Shown here one piece after another: positions 45,080 to 53,468 of a stretch of DNA of 64,000 bases. The position numbers were made by a program, and so were the translations under genes. Positions within the stretch are counted from its first letter, which is position 1. Each line of letters opens with the position of its first letter. The notes beneath the pieces are model-generated. The model searched no databases. It was not told the origin of the DNA and was given only the letters and a program-made list of their open reading frames with translations. Where the stretch lies: NCBI RefSeq assembly GCF_002760435.1, contig NZ_AUUU01000003.1, positions 62,001-126,000 of the forward strand, in the 5' to 3' direction. The stretch comes from Clostridium sp. LS. Its GTDB lineage: Bacteria; Bacillota; Clostridia; Clostridiales; Clostridiaceae.

Positions 45080-45847
45080 TTGTATTCTATTATTATAGTA
45101 GAGGATGATTGCATGCAAAGAAAAATTCTAAAGAAGATGCTTTTATCTACATGTGAATTTATGAAAATTTATGAGGCTGACAGTGAAATTACAGCTTTAG
45201 ATATAATTGAAAATCATAATATTAATATGTTTTTAATAGATATTGGATTAAAAGAATCCTCGGGATTGGATCTTGCAATGAAGATTAGAAACATCCCTAA
45301 ATATGAATTTAGGCAGATTATTTTCTTAACAACTCATATGGAATATATAACACAAGCATTTAAACAGACACATTGTTATGATTATATACTGAAACCATAC
45401 AATCAAAAGGTAGTACAAGCTATGTTAAATAAGCTTATACTTCATGAAAATAGTAATTTAAAAAATGAAAGTGATAGCACTGAAAAGGATAAAGTCAGGG
45501 AAGTTGTTATAAATTTAAAAAATGGCATATATGTAGGAATTAAAATAAATGATATTGTATTTATAGAGGTTATGGGTAAAAACTGTGAAGTAAATACCAT
45601 CAATGGAACATATGTTGCTAGTAATGTGAGTTTAAAGAAAATGATACAATTAATTAATTGTGAATATATAATCCAAAGTCACAGGGCCTTTGCAATAAAT
45701 AAGAATTATATATCTAAAATAGAAAAGTTAGATGCTAAATTAAGTAACGTATATTTCACTAAATATTCCAAAACGGCTCTTTTAGGATATAAATTTAAAG
45801 ATAATGTTATGTCTGAATTTAGAAAAGGGAAAGTGATAATATGTTAA
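45080..45847 (+). CDS. LytTR-type response regulator (AgrA-like)
   Basis: 255 residues. The receiver domain has the acidic pair in IIIVEDD, phosphoacceptor Asp54 in FLIDIGLKE and conserved Lys105 in ILKPYN; residues about 145-250 form a LytTR DNA-binding domain (IVFIEVMGKNCEVNTING, YIIQSHRAFAINKNYISKI). I place the start at TTG 45080, where GGAGAG lies 8 bases before it and the next residues are MYSIIIVEDD; the frame opens from GTG 45005 but no site fits. The stop overlaps the kinase start by 7 bases. Confidence 0.85.
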   Translation: MYSIIIVEDDCMQRKILKKMLLSTCEFMKIYEADSEITALDIIENHNINMFLIDIGLKESSGLDLAMKIRNIPKYEFRQIIFLTTHMEYITQAFKQTHCYDYILKPYNQKVVQAMLNKLILHENSNLKNESDSTEKDKVREVVINLKNGIYVGIKINDIVFIEVMGKNCEVNTINGTYVASNVSLKKMIQLINCEYIIQSHRAFAINKNYISKIEKLDAKLSNVYFTKYSKTALLGYKFKDNVMSEFRKGKVIIC

Positions 45848-47091
45848 GCACTGCTATAATAAATGTTATGAATACGTTTAGTATAATCTACCTATGGGCA
45901 ATTCTAAACAAGAAGAATGGTAGTATATTTAAGTTGTTATTAGGTGTTCTTAGCGCTTCGATTTTAGTTACAGTTGTTGAAACATTAAAATTAAGCTTTT
46001 TTATACCGTATGTAATATTTATTTTAAGTATTAAAATTATATATAAGATGGATGTAAAGCAAGCTGTATTAGGATTTTTTTTAGTACTAGTTATAGTGAT
46101 GAGCCTAGAATTAATCTTGTCTTTATTTATTAATAAATTAGTTTATGATACCACATCTATGGCTATTATTGTAGAATCAATAATACTAATTGGAGTACTT
46201 ATATTTTCAAAAATAAACTTACAAATTAGGAATGTTCCTTTTGAAAATAAAGATAATATTATTCTATTTCATTTTATTTCAATATGCAGTATATATGCTA
46301 TTATTTTTAAGATTATTTGGGAGTATGATGATACAATAATTTTAAATAATTTGTTTTTTGTATCAGTAGTATTTTGCATATTAGCTATTTCTCAACTTCT
46401 AATATATCTATATTTTATTAAGGTAATAAGAGAAAAAGAGGCATTGAAGGTTTCAAATGAATATAAATCAATTATTAGCGAAATAGTTGAGGAAATAAAA
46501 CAAAGACAACATGATTTTATTAATTATAAGAATTCCATAAGGGGAATGGTAGAAGTATTAGATGAAAAGGATTTAAAGCAATCTATTAGGAATTATATGA
46601 AAGACGAAGATATGTATGATAATGAGATAAATGAGCTCATATATATTGATAATATAGTTGTTAGATCCATAATATACAGGAATATGTGCAACGCAAAAAA
46701 GCATAATATTAATTTTCAATATAAGGTTGAAAATAATGTTTTAGAAAATACATTGAATTATTATGAATTATCTAATGTATTAAATAATTTATTAAATAAT
46801 GCCTTTGATGAAGTAATGAAAGAAGAATGTATTGAAAAAAATATTGAAATTAACATTTTTAATCAAAATAAAGAATCCCATTTAGTAGTTAAAAATCAAA
46901 TAGTAAATCCTAATGATATTAACATAAATGAGATTTTTACAAGAGGTTATTCAACTAAAAATGCAGGTATAAGAGGTTATGGTTTGTATAATGTACAACA
47001 AATAGTTAACCTACATAAAGGGTATATAAAAATTAATGTAGAATGTCATGAAATTATTTTCGATGTTTATTTTAATAATTCTTCAGGGTAA
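45841..47091 (+). CDS. AgrC-like sensor histidine kinase
   Basis: 416 residues. Residues 1-195 contain about six hydrophobic segments, the typical peptide-sensing region. The kinase part has the phospho-acceptor His224 in RQHDFINY, the N-box NNLLNNAFDE near residue 316 and the G-box RGYGLYNVQQIV, and it lacks the F-box, as in the HPK10 group. It senses an autoinducing peptide and phosphorylates the response regulator encoded directly upstream. Its 3' end overlaps, on the opposite strand, the last codons of agrD by 25 bases. Confidence 0.88.
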   Translation: MLSTAIINVMNTFSIIYLWAILNKKNGSIFKLLLGVLSASILVTVVETLKLSFFIPYVIFILSIKIIYKMDVKQAVLGFFLVLVIVMSLELILSLFINKLVYDTTSMAIIVESIILIGVLIFSKINLQIRNVPFENKDNIILFHFISICSIYAIIFKIIWEYDDTIILNNLFFVSVVFCILAISQLLIYLYFIKVIREKEALKVSNEYKSIISEIVEEIKQRQHDFINYKNSIRGMVEVLDEKDLKQSIRNYMKDEDMYDNEINELIYIDNIVVRSIIYRNMCNAKKHNINFQYKVENNVLENTLNYYELSNVLNNLLNNAFDEVMKEECIEKNIEINIFNQNKESHLVVKNQIVNPNDININEIFTRGYSTKNAGIRGYGLYNVQQIVNLHKGYIKINVECHEIIFDVYFNNSSG

Positions 47092-47186
47092 TCTGGTTCA
47101 CCCCATACACTTACGCAACTTGATTTAGATATTAAATTAAACAAGTTAAGAAGCATGGCTGAAAAAAAGCTTATAGATCTTTGCAT
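47067..47186 (-). CDS. agrD: AgrD autoinducing peptide precursor
   Basis: 39 residues. The AAAGGAG site precedes the ATG (complement of 47184-47186), and the gene overlaps the end of agrB by 41 bases in another frame. It has the standard AgrD layout: amphipathic leader SFFSAMLLNLFNLISK, the signal core with Cys24, and an acidic tail GEPDYPEELLK. The predicted thiolactone ring is CVSVW (Cys24 to Trp28, five members); the exocyclic tail is not determined. AgrB cleaves before the tail and cyclises the peptide. Confidence 0.85.
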   Translation of the reverse strand: MQRSISFFSAMLLNLFNLISKSSCVSVWGEPDYPEELLK

Positions 47187-47748
47187 TTAAAACAACTCCT
47201 TTCATACTAACAATAAGAACTTGAACAATTTGTAAGAATATACTTAAAAATATGCAATTGCATATTTGTATATTAGATAGTTTAAAAAATAATATTCCCC
47301 AAAAGGTCAGCGATAATAAAGAGATTATTTTTAATGTAGCTTTATTTTTTACAGGCCTTTTTTCATTACGACATGGAGCATAAATCAAAGTTATAATAAA
47401 AGATATTATGAAGAGAACTATACTAAAATTAGCATTTAATTTAGGAGATAATGTGCTAAACAGCAGTATTACTATGAAGTACATTACACTAACAATTAAA
47501 CACGAAATATAGTTTTTGCAATGCATACCTCCTATAAAGGGCCTTGTTGAAATTAAAATAGTATAAGACAATAAAAATAGAGGTAGTTCATTTAAGTTTA
47601 AGAATATTAAGAATATAATTAGAATTTTTGTTAGATCACCTAAAATCACTTCCAGTGTATATTGAATTTTTAGCAAATCAGTTTTGGTTAAAGTGGAATT
47701 ATTTTTCTCAAAATATCTTGTTATAAAAGTTGATGCTGATTTTATCAT
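47146..47748 (-). CDS. agrB: AgrB peptide-processing membrane protease
   Basis: 200 residues with about six membrane segments. His76 (in FIGGMHCKN) and Cys83 (in YISCLIV) form the conserved catalytic pair, seven apart as in Staphylococcus aureus. It cleaves AgrD and forms the thiolactone. GAGG lies about 6 bases before the ATG. The agrBD pair is transcribed toward the kinase gene, unlike the usual agrBDCA single operon. Confidence 0.93.
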   Translation of the reverse strand: MIKSASTFITRYFEKNNSTLTKTDLLKIQYTLEVILGDLTKILIIFLIFLNLNELPLFLLSYTILISTRPFIGGMHCKNYISCLIVSVMYFIVILLFSTLSPKLNANFSIVLFIISFIITLIYAPCRNEKRPVKNKATLKIISLLSLTFWGILFFKLSNIQICNCIFLSIFLQIVQVLIVSMKGVVLNAKIYKLFFSHAS

Positions 47749-47966
47749 TTTAACCTCATGTGTAATTGTTTTTTATATAAAAAATATGGACTATAATTAG
47801 TATAAATTCAATATTGTTAGCATTAAAAGTATATTTCCAGGAACTAAAAGAACATATGATAAATAAGTAACCAAATTTCAAAAAATAGTACTGAAAAAGT
47901 ATGGAATAATGTTTACAAAAGATTATATTAAGGTATTAAGACAAAAATAGAATAAAAAAATATAAG

Positions 47967-47993
47967 GGTAAGGGAGTTCTCTCTTACCTTTTT
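47967..47993 (+). terminator. Plus-strand hairpin terminator without an obvious gene
   Basis: GGTAAGGGAG (47967-47976) pairs with CTCTCTTACC (47979-47988) apart from one G-T pair, followed by five Ts. The flanking agrB (minus) and glycyl radical gene (plus) are both directed away from it, so it may end a small RNA or lie in the operon leader. The rest of the 387-base gap is AT-rich with no gene seen. Confidence 0.6.
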
Positions 47994-48135
47994 GTTTTAC
48001 AATGAATAAATCAATATTACTTTGAGAAAAGTATATAAAATAATAAAAAATATATTGAAAAACAATCCTAAATAATATAATATTAAGATATACTAATAAT
48101 AAACAATAATAAATAAGTGGGAAGGAGAAAGAGAA

Positions 48136-50490
48136 ATGGGTGAATTAATAATGTCTCCAAGAATCAAGAGTTTAAAGAAAAAAATGCTATCAGAAAAGAG
48201 ATATGCATCTATTGAACAAGCACTTATAATAACTGAAACGTATAAGGAAAATGAAGATAAACCAGTTATTATAAAAAGAGCATTAGCATTAAAAAATTCT
48301 CTTTCAAAGTTAGAAATCGGTGTTGATGATGAAGAATTGATAGTAGGTAACCGTACTAAAGGGGTTAGATATGGTGTTGTATTCCCAGAGAGTGGCAGTT
48401 CATGGGTTGATAAAGAATTTGAGACTTTACCAACTAGAGCTCAAGATAAATTTAATGTGAACTCGGAAGATATAGAAACATTTAGAAAAGTGATTAAGCC
48501 ATATTGGGATGGACACTCATTAGAAGATGTTATTAGACAGAGATACGGAAAAGAAATTGATGATATTGCAAAAGTTGTAAAGATAAATCAAAAAGATCAT
48601 GCTCAAGGTCACATTTGCCCAAATTGTAGAGAATGGCTTGCACTTGGACCAGAAGGCATTAAACAAAGGGCAATTGAAAAAATGAAAAATGCAACTAAAG
48701 AAAATAAGGACTTTTATGAAAGTGTAGTTATTGTTATGGAAGGTGCTCAAGAATTTATGATGAGATACCATGATTTAATGAAAGAAAAAGCTGCTTCAGT
48801 ATGTGAGGAAGAATTAGTATCAAGCATGCTTAAGGTTGCAGAGATTTGCAAGAATATTTCTAAAAGGCCGGCACAAACTTTCCATGAGGCTGCGCAAGCA
48901 ACTTGGTTTTTATTTGTTATACTTCATATGGAATCAAATGCATCATCATTTTCACCGGGAAGAATGGATGAATTTTTATATCCATATTATAAAAGAGATA
49001 TTCACCTTGGTAATATAGATGATGAGAAGGCTTTAGAAATAATTGAATGTCTTTGGCTTAAGTTTAATGAAATAGTTTATTTAAGAAACTCTCATAGTGC
49101 CAAGTTTTTTGCAGGTTTCCCAATAGGATTTAATATTGCAATCGGCGGTCAAGATGAAAATGGAAATGATTTTTCTAATGAATTATCTTTCTTATTTTTA
49201 AAAGCTCAAGAACATCTAGGGCTGCCACAACCTAATTTATCTGTAAGGCTCCATAAAAACACATCAGAAGAGCTATTAAAAGAGAGTATAAAGGTTGTCG
49301 CAAAAGGAAGTGGAATGCCGCAGTTTTTTAACGATGAATGTGTGATACCATCTATAATGGATTTAGGAATTAAAGAAAAAGATGCAAGGGACTATGCTAT
49401 TGTTGGATGCGTAGAACTTACAACTCAAGGTAATAATCTTGGCTGGAGTGATGCAGCAATGTTTAACTTAAACAAGGTTCTAGAGCTAACCATAAATAAT
49501 GGTAAATGTTTAATCTCAGGAGATTCACTAGCTCAAGACTTAGGTAATTTAACTACTTATGAAAAGTATAAAGATTTGGAGGAAGCATTTGCTAAGCAAA
49601 TAGATTATTTCATTGACAAAATGATTTTAGCTTGCGAGCAAGTTGAAAAAGCTCATATAGACGTTTTGCCTTCACCATTTTTATCATCAGTTATTGATGA
49701 TTGTATTGAGAGAGGAATGGATGTTACGGCAGGTGGAGCTGTATATAATCTATCAGGGATTCAAATGATACAAGTTGCAAATTTAGCAGACAGTTTAGCA
49801 GCAATAAAACTTCTAGTATATGATGAAAAGAGAATTTCTAAAGAAGATTTACTAAAAGCTATTCAAAATAATTTCGAAGGTTATGAAGTTATAAGAGCTA
49901 TGTTGTTAAATCGTGCGCCTAAGTATGGCAATGATATTGAGTGGGTAGATGAAATAGGAGCTAAATGGGCAAGATATTTTAATGGGAAACTTAAATCACA
50001 TAGAAATTACCGTGGAGGAATATATCATACTGGAATGTATACAGTATCAGCCCATGTTCCAATGGGGGAGAATGTAGGAGCCTCTCCAGATGGAAGATAT
50101 GCAAAAGCTCCTTTAGCTGATGGTGGTATGTCACCAGTATACGGTAGAGATATTGCAGGGCCTACGGCGGTTTTAAAATCTGTATCTAAATTGGATAATA
50201 ATTTAACTACTAATGGCGGATTGTTAAACATGAAGTTTTTGCCTGAATTCTTTAAGAATGAAACGGGTATAGATAAATTCTCAAAATTTTTAAGAACCTT
50301 TGTAGATTTAGAAATACCACATATCCAATTTAATGTTTTACGAAAAGAAGATTTATTAGCAGCACAAAAAAATCCTGAAAATTATCGTAGTTTAACTGTA
50401 CGTGTAGCAGGATATACAGCATATTTCACTGAACTTGCAGGAGAATTGCAAAATGAAATTATAGCAAGAACAAGTTATGGAGATATATAG
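48136..50490 (+). CDS. Glycyl radical enzyme, PflD/YbiW-like dehydratase group
   Basis: 784 residues. The radical Gly759 is in SLTVRVAGYTAYF and the active-site Cys425 is in YAIVGCVEL, with Glu427 two residues on. Pyruvate formate-lyase has two adjacent cysteines; a single Cys followed by V-E marks the dehydratase/eliminase group, so the label formate acetyltransferase would be wrong. The next genes are an activase and a fructose-6-phosphate aldolase, the same set as ybiW-ybiY-fsaA of E. coli. I recall a described route in which such an enzyme opens 1,5-anhydroglucitol 6-phosphate for aldolase cleavage; this substrate is an inference. AAGGAGA precedes the ATG. Confidence 0.88.
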   Translation: MGELIMSPRIKSLKKKMLSEKRYASIEQALIITETYKENEDKPVIIKRALALKNSLSKLEIGVDDEELIVGNRTKGVRYGVVFPESGSSWVDKEFETLPTRAQDKFNVNSEDIETFRKVIKPYWDGHSLEDVIRQRYGKEIDDIAKVVKINQKDHAQGHICPNCREWLALGPEGIKQRAIEKMKNATKENKDFYESVVIVMEGAQEFMMRYHDLMKEKAASVCEEELVSSMLKVAEICKNISKRPAQTFHEAAQATWFLFVILHMESNASSFSPGRMDEFLYPYYKRDIHLGNIDDEKALEIIECLWLKFNEIVYLRNSHSAKFFAGFPIGFNIAIGGQDENGNDFSNELSFLFLKAQEHLGLPQPNLSVRLHKNTSEELLKESIKVVAKGSGMPQFFNDECVIPSIMDLGIKEKDARDYAIVGCVELTTQGNNLGWSDAAMFNLNKVLELTINNGKCLISGDSLAQDLGNLTTYEKYKDLEEAFAKQIDYFIDKMILACEQVEKAHIDVLPSPFLSSVIDDCIERGMDVTAGGAVYNLSGIQMIQVANLADSLAAIKLLVYDEKRISKEDLLKAIQNNFEGYEVIRAMLLNRAPKYGNDIEWVDEIGAKWARYFNGKLKSHRNYRGGIYHTGMYTVSAHVPMGENVGASPDGRYAKAPLADGGMSPVYGRDIAGPTAVLKSVSKLDNNLTTNGGLLNMKFLPEFFKNETGIDKFSKFLRTFVDLEIPHIQFNVLRKEDLLAAQKNPENYRSLTVRVAGYTAYFTELAGELQNEIIARTSYGDI

Positions 50491-50493
50491 TTT

Positions 50494-51429
50494 ATGGAAA
50501 AAGATTATGCTTCTTTAACAGGAAGGATTTTTGATATACGAAGATTTTCAACACATGATGGTGATGGCATAAGAACAACAATTTTCTTAAAAGGCTGTCC
50601 GCTCAAATGTGTTTGGTGTCAAAATCCAGAGGGTATTTCGCCCAAAGGGCATTTGATTCATTTTGAAAATAAGTGTATTAATTGTGATTTATGCGTTAAA
50701 AATTGTTCTAATAAATCAGTTATACAAGAAAATAATAAAATATGTGTTGTTCAAGATAAATGCACAGATGAGGAAAATAAAGTTGTTACAGATATTTGTC
50801 CAACTGGTGCATTAACTATGGATTCAAAAAATTATACTTTAGATGAAGTTATTGAAATAGCATTGAAGGATAAAGCATTTTTTAAATACGGTGGTGGAGT
50901 AACTTTATCTGGTGGGGAACCACTTTTTCAGAAGGAATTTACAATTGCCTTACTTAAAAGGTTAAAAGAAGCTGGAATCAATACAGCAATTGAAACTTCT
51001 TTATTCGTTCCAAGCGAATATATAATAGAGGCGTTACCTTATTTGGACATAATTTTTGCAGATTTAAAGGTATTTGATGATGATAAGCATAAAGCTTTCA
51101 CAGGTGTTAGTAATGAGCTAATTAAGAAGAACATCAGGCTCATTTTAGAAAGTAATAAGAAGGATGCTGTAATTATTAGAACACCATTGATACCTCAATT
51201 TACAGCAACTAATAATAATATTCATAATATAAGCGGATACATTTCAAGTATTTATTCAAAAGTAAGATATGAATTATTAAATTATAATCCACTTGCCAAA
51301 GCAAAATATAATTTATTAGATAATTTAGATTACTGCTTTGAAGAAAATCCTAAGATGTATACTGATGAAGAAATGAAAGAGTTTTATAATGCTGCTTATT
51401 CAGCAGGAATAAAAAACTTAATTATATAA
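50494..51429 (+). CDS. Glycyl radical enzyme activase
   Basis: 311-residue radical SAM protein that puts the glycyl radical on the preceding enzyme. The SAM-binding cluster motif is CPLKCVWC (Cys35, Cys39, Cys42), VTLSGGEPLFQ is the GGE motif, and a ferredoxin insert has CINCDLCVKNC (Cys61, 64, 67, 71). The usual second four-cysteine motif is degenerate, with only Cys90 and Cys102 (ICPTGAL). It starts 3 bases after the upstream stop, so the operon is tightly coupled. Confidence 0.92.
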   Translation: MEKDYASLTGRIFDIRRFSTHDGDGIRTTIFLKGCPLKCVWCQNPEGISPKGHLIHFENKCINCDLCVKNCSNKSVIQENNKICVVQDKCTDEENKVVTDICPTGALTMDSKNYTLDEVIEIALKDKAFFKYGGGVTLSGGEPLFQKEFTIALLKRLKEAGINTAIETSLFVPSEYIIEALPYLDIIFADLKVFDDDKHKAFTGVSNELIKKNIRLILESNKKDAVIIRTPLIPQFTATNNNIHNISGYISSIYSKVRYELLNYNPLAKAKYNLLDNLDYCFEENPKMYTDEEMKEFYNAAYSAGIKNLII

Positions 51430-51455
51430 ATTTGAAAAAGAGAGGAAGAGAAGCG

Positions 51456-52133
51456 ATGTTAGTATTAATTGATGATGCAAATTTAGAGGAGATTAAAAGA
51501 ATTTATGAATTCTATCCATGTGATGGGGTGACAACTAATCCATCTATTTTAAAGAAACAGGGTGGAAATCCTATGGAGGTATTGAAAGCAATTAGAGAAT
51601 TCTTGCCAGAAGGAGCACAGCTTCATGCTCAAGTAGTATCCTTAACTGCTGAAAAAATGGTTGATGAAGCACACCATATGTTAGATGTGCTAGGAAAAGA
51701 TACTTATATTAAGATTCCTGTAACAAGTGAAGGAATAAAAGCTATTAAATTATTAAGTAAAGAAAATGTAAATATTACAGCAACAGCTATTTATACTTCA
51801 ATGCAGGCATTTATTGCAGCAAAAGCAGGAGCAAGATACACAGCACCTTATGTAAATAGACTTGATAATATGGGGGCAGACGGTGTTCAAGTTGCAAGAG
51901 ATATTCATGACATGTTCAAAAAGCATAATTTAAATGCTGACGTATTAGCAGCTAGCTTCAAAAACTCACAACAAGTTTTAAATTTATGTAAGTATGGAAT
52001 TGGTTCAATTACAGCAGCACCAGATGTAATAGAAGGGTTAATCAAACATGATGCAACTACAAATGCAGTAGATGTATTTACAAAAGATTTCTATAGCTTA
52101 GTCGGCGAAGGAAACACAATGGAGAACTTATAA
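51456..52133 (+). CDS. fsa: Fructose-6-phosphate aldolase (transaldolase-like)
   Basis: 225-residue class I aldolase of the FSA/TalC group. Schiff-base Lys86 is in YIKIPVT, the nucleotide-free phosphate site includes TTNPSILKK, and Tyr132 in APYVNRLDNMG marks FSA rather than transaldolase, which has Phe. It cleaves fructose 6-phosphate or 1-deoxy analogues into glyceraldehyde 3-phosphate and a ketone. The start is ATG 51456 with GAGGAAGAG upstream; a TTG at 51432 lies before this site. It is the last gene of the glycyl radical operon. Confidence 0.9.
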   Translation: MLVLIDDANLEEIKRIYEFYPCDGVTTNPSILKKQGGNPMEVLKAIREFLPEGAQLHAQVVSLTAEKMVDEAHHMLDVLGKDTYIKIPVTSEGIKAIKLLSKENVNITATAIYTSMQAFIAAKAGARYTAPYVNRLDNMGADGVQVARDIHDMFKKHNLNADVLAASFKNSQQVLNLCKYGIGSITAAPDVIEGLIKHDATTNAVDVFTKDFYSLVGEGNTMENL

Positions 52134-52135
52134 TT

Positions 52136-52361
52136 AAGAGTATAACTTACCGAAATAATGAGCATGCTTTTGTTACGGTTTCTAGGAAATTTTAATGGGT
52201 GATTCTAAGATTAGAAGTTGTGCCCAAAGTGCTAGCCTCAAAGATAAAACTTTGAACTAACACATTTGGAACAACTTCTAATCTAAGAATCAAAACCATC
52301 AAAATTTCATATGAAACACTTCACAAAACATGCTCATTATTTCTAGTTAAGATATACACTT
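52136..52361 (-). repeat. Long palindromic repeat, copy 2
   Basis: The core 52152-52343 begins with GAAATAATGAGCATG and ends with the complement. Its reverse complement aligns with copy 1 (19744-19922) nearly throughout, with a small insertion near the apex; shared blocks include AAGTGTTTCAT, CTTTGAGGCTAGC and AACAAAAGCATGCTCATT. Pairing extends outward to AAGAGTATAACTTA and its partner near 52344-52361. It separates the 3' ends of fsa and the AraC-type gene, which converge. The rest of this gap to 52451 shows nothing else. Confidence 0.88.
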
Positions 52362-52451
52362 GATTATGGTAAGGGTTTAACCAACTTATAGCTCTAAGAA
52401 TACTTATTCAGTGGATTGATTGGACAAATATTATAGTGTATATCCATGTAA

Positions 52452-53327
52452 TTACTTGTTGGCTAGTCTGAATTTATGAGGAGAATGACCATAATATTTT
52501 TTGAATAGTTTACTGAAATAATAAGCATCATTATAGCCAACAGATTGAGCTATAGATTTTACTGGGGATTCTGTGGAGATTAATAAATCTTTAGCTTTCT
52601 CTAATCTGAGATTTATTAAGTAATTAATAGGAGATTCACCAGTTTTCTCTTTAAATACTTTAGATATATAAACCGAACTTAAATACATGTTTCTAGACAT
52701 GTCATCAAGTGAAACATTATTCATGTAGTTCTTGTCAAAATACTCTAAAATAATCTTTACTATATTTGATTTGTCATAAAACGGAAAGTCATATCTATCA
52801 ATTTTCTTTGTATTTTTTACATAGTTAATTTCCTTTAAGAAAAGAGCAATTAATTTCATTATAAGGCTCTTTAATATTAATTCTTTTCCTACCTCGCAGG
52901 CTTCCTGCTCTTCTATTATTTCTAAACAACATTTATGAAAATCTTCCTTATACTGTTTGAATTCCAATGGAACTTCAGTAGTTTGTTTTAAAATATAATC
53001 GAAGGGAAGTCCATCAATTTGGATGTTGCGAAAACCTATATGCAGTTCAGTAGTTTGTTCACCTTTGCTTAATGATTCTTTATGATAAACTCCTGGGTTA
53101 AAAGGAAGCAGGGTTTTTTCGTGAATTTTATACATTTTATCTTCGATTTTATAGGTTACCGAGCCAGAAACGACATAGCTAAATTCAATGAAATCATGAC
53201 AATGGTATTCAGCCTTTATGAAATCTTTATTATCAAATTTAAATGCATATAAAATTTCTGGATTAAAATTTTCAATGTTGATACCTACACTACACACGTC
53301 AATATCACCTCTTTTATCTATATCCAT
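52452..53327 (-). CDS. AraC-family regulator with cupin sensor
   Basis: 291 residues. Residues 30-120 form a cupin-like sensor (YHCHDFIEFSYVVSGSVTYKI, LPFNPGVYHKE); residues 190-290 hold two helix-turn-helix motifs (VSLDDMSRNMYLSSVYISKV, SIAQSVGYNDAYYFSKLFKK) and the family end YYGHSPHKFR. Sugar or glycan sensing is usual for this type. It is divergent from the ABC exporter pair and convergent with the glycyl radical operon, so either could be its target. Start ATG 53327, with GAGGTG about 14 bases upstream. Confidence 0.9.
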   Translation of the reverse strand: MDIDKRGDIDVCSVGINIENFNPEILYAFKFDNKDFIKAEYHCHDFIEFSYVVSGSVTYKIEDKMYKIHEKTLLPFNPGVYHKESLSKGEQTTELHIGFRNIQIDGLPFDYILKQTTEVPLEFKQYKEDFHKCCLEIIEEQEACEVGKELILKSLIMKLIALFLKEINYVKNTKKIDRYDFPFYDKSNIVKIILEYFDKNYMNNVSLDDMSRNMYLSSVYISKVFKEKTGESPINYLINLRLEKAKDLLISTESPVKSIAQSVGYNDAYYFSKLFKKYYGHSPHKFRLANK

Positions 53328-53468
53328 CTTAAAAAGAATTGCTAGAAAGGATTAGCATTATATATAAGAATATACATCATATGAATAAAAAAGTACATTT
53401 TTATTCCAAATCATTTGTTGGATAATTAAACATGTCAAAAGAAAGAAGTAAAGAAGGAGGGGAGATTA

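Noticed and set aside
47749..48135. LytTR direct repeats before the glycyl radical operon or agrB
   Set aside because: Several GTT-containing pieces occur but not with the conserved flanks or the spacing of about 21 bp.
48136..50490. Pyruvate formate-lyase
   Set aside because: The active site has one Cys followed by Val-Glu, not the two adjacent cysteines of PFL, and the neighbouring FSA gene fits another pathway.
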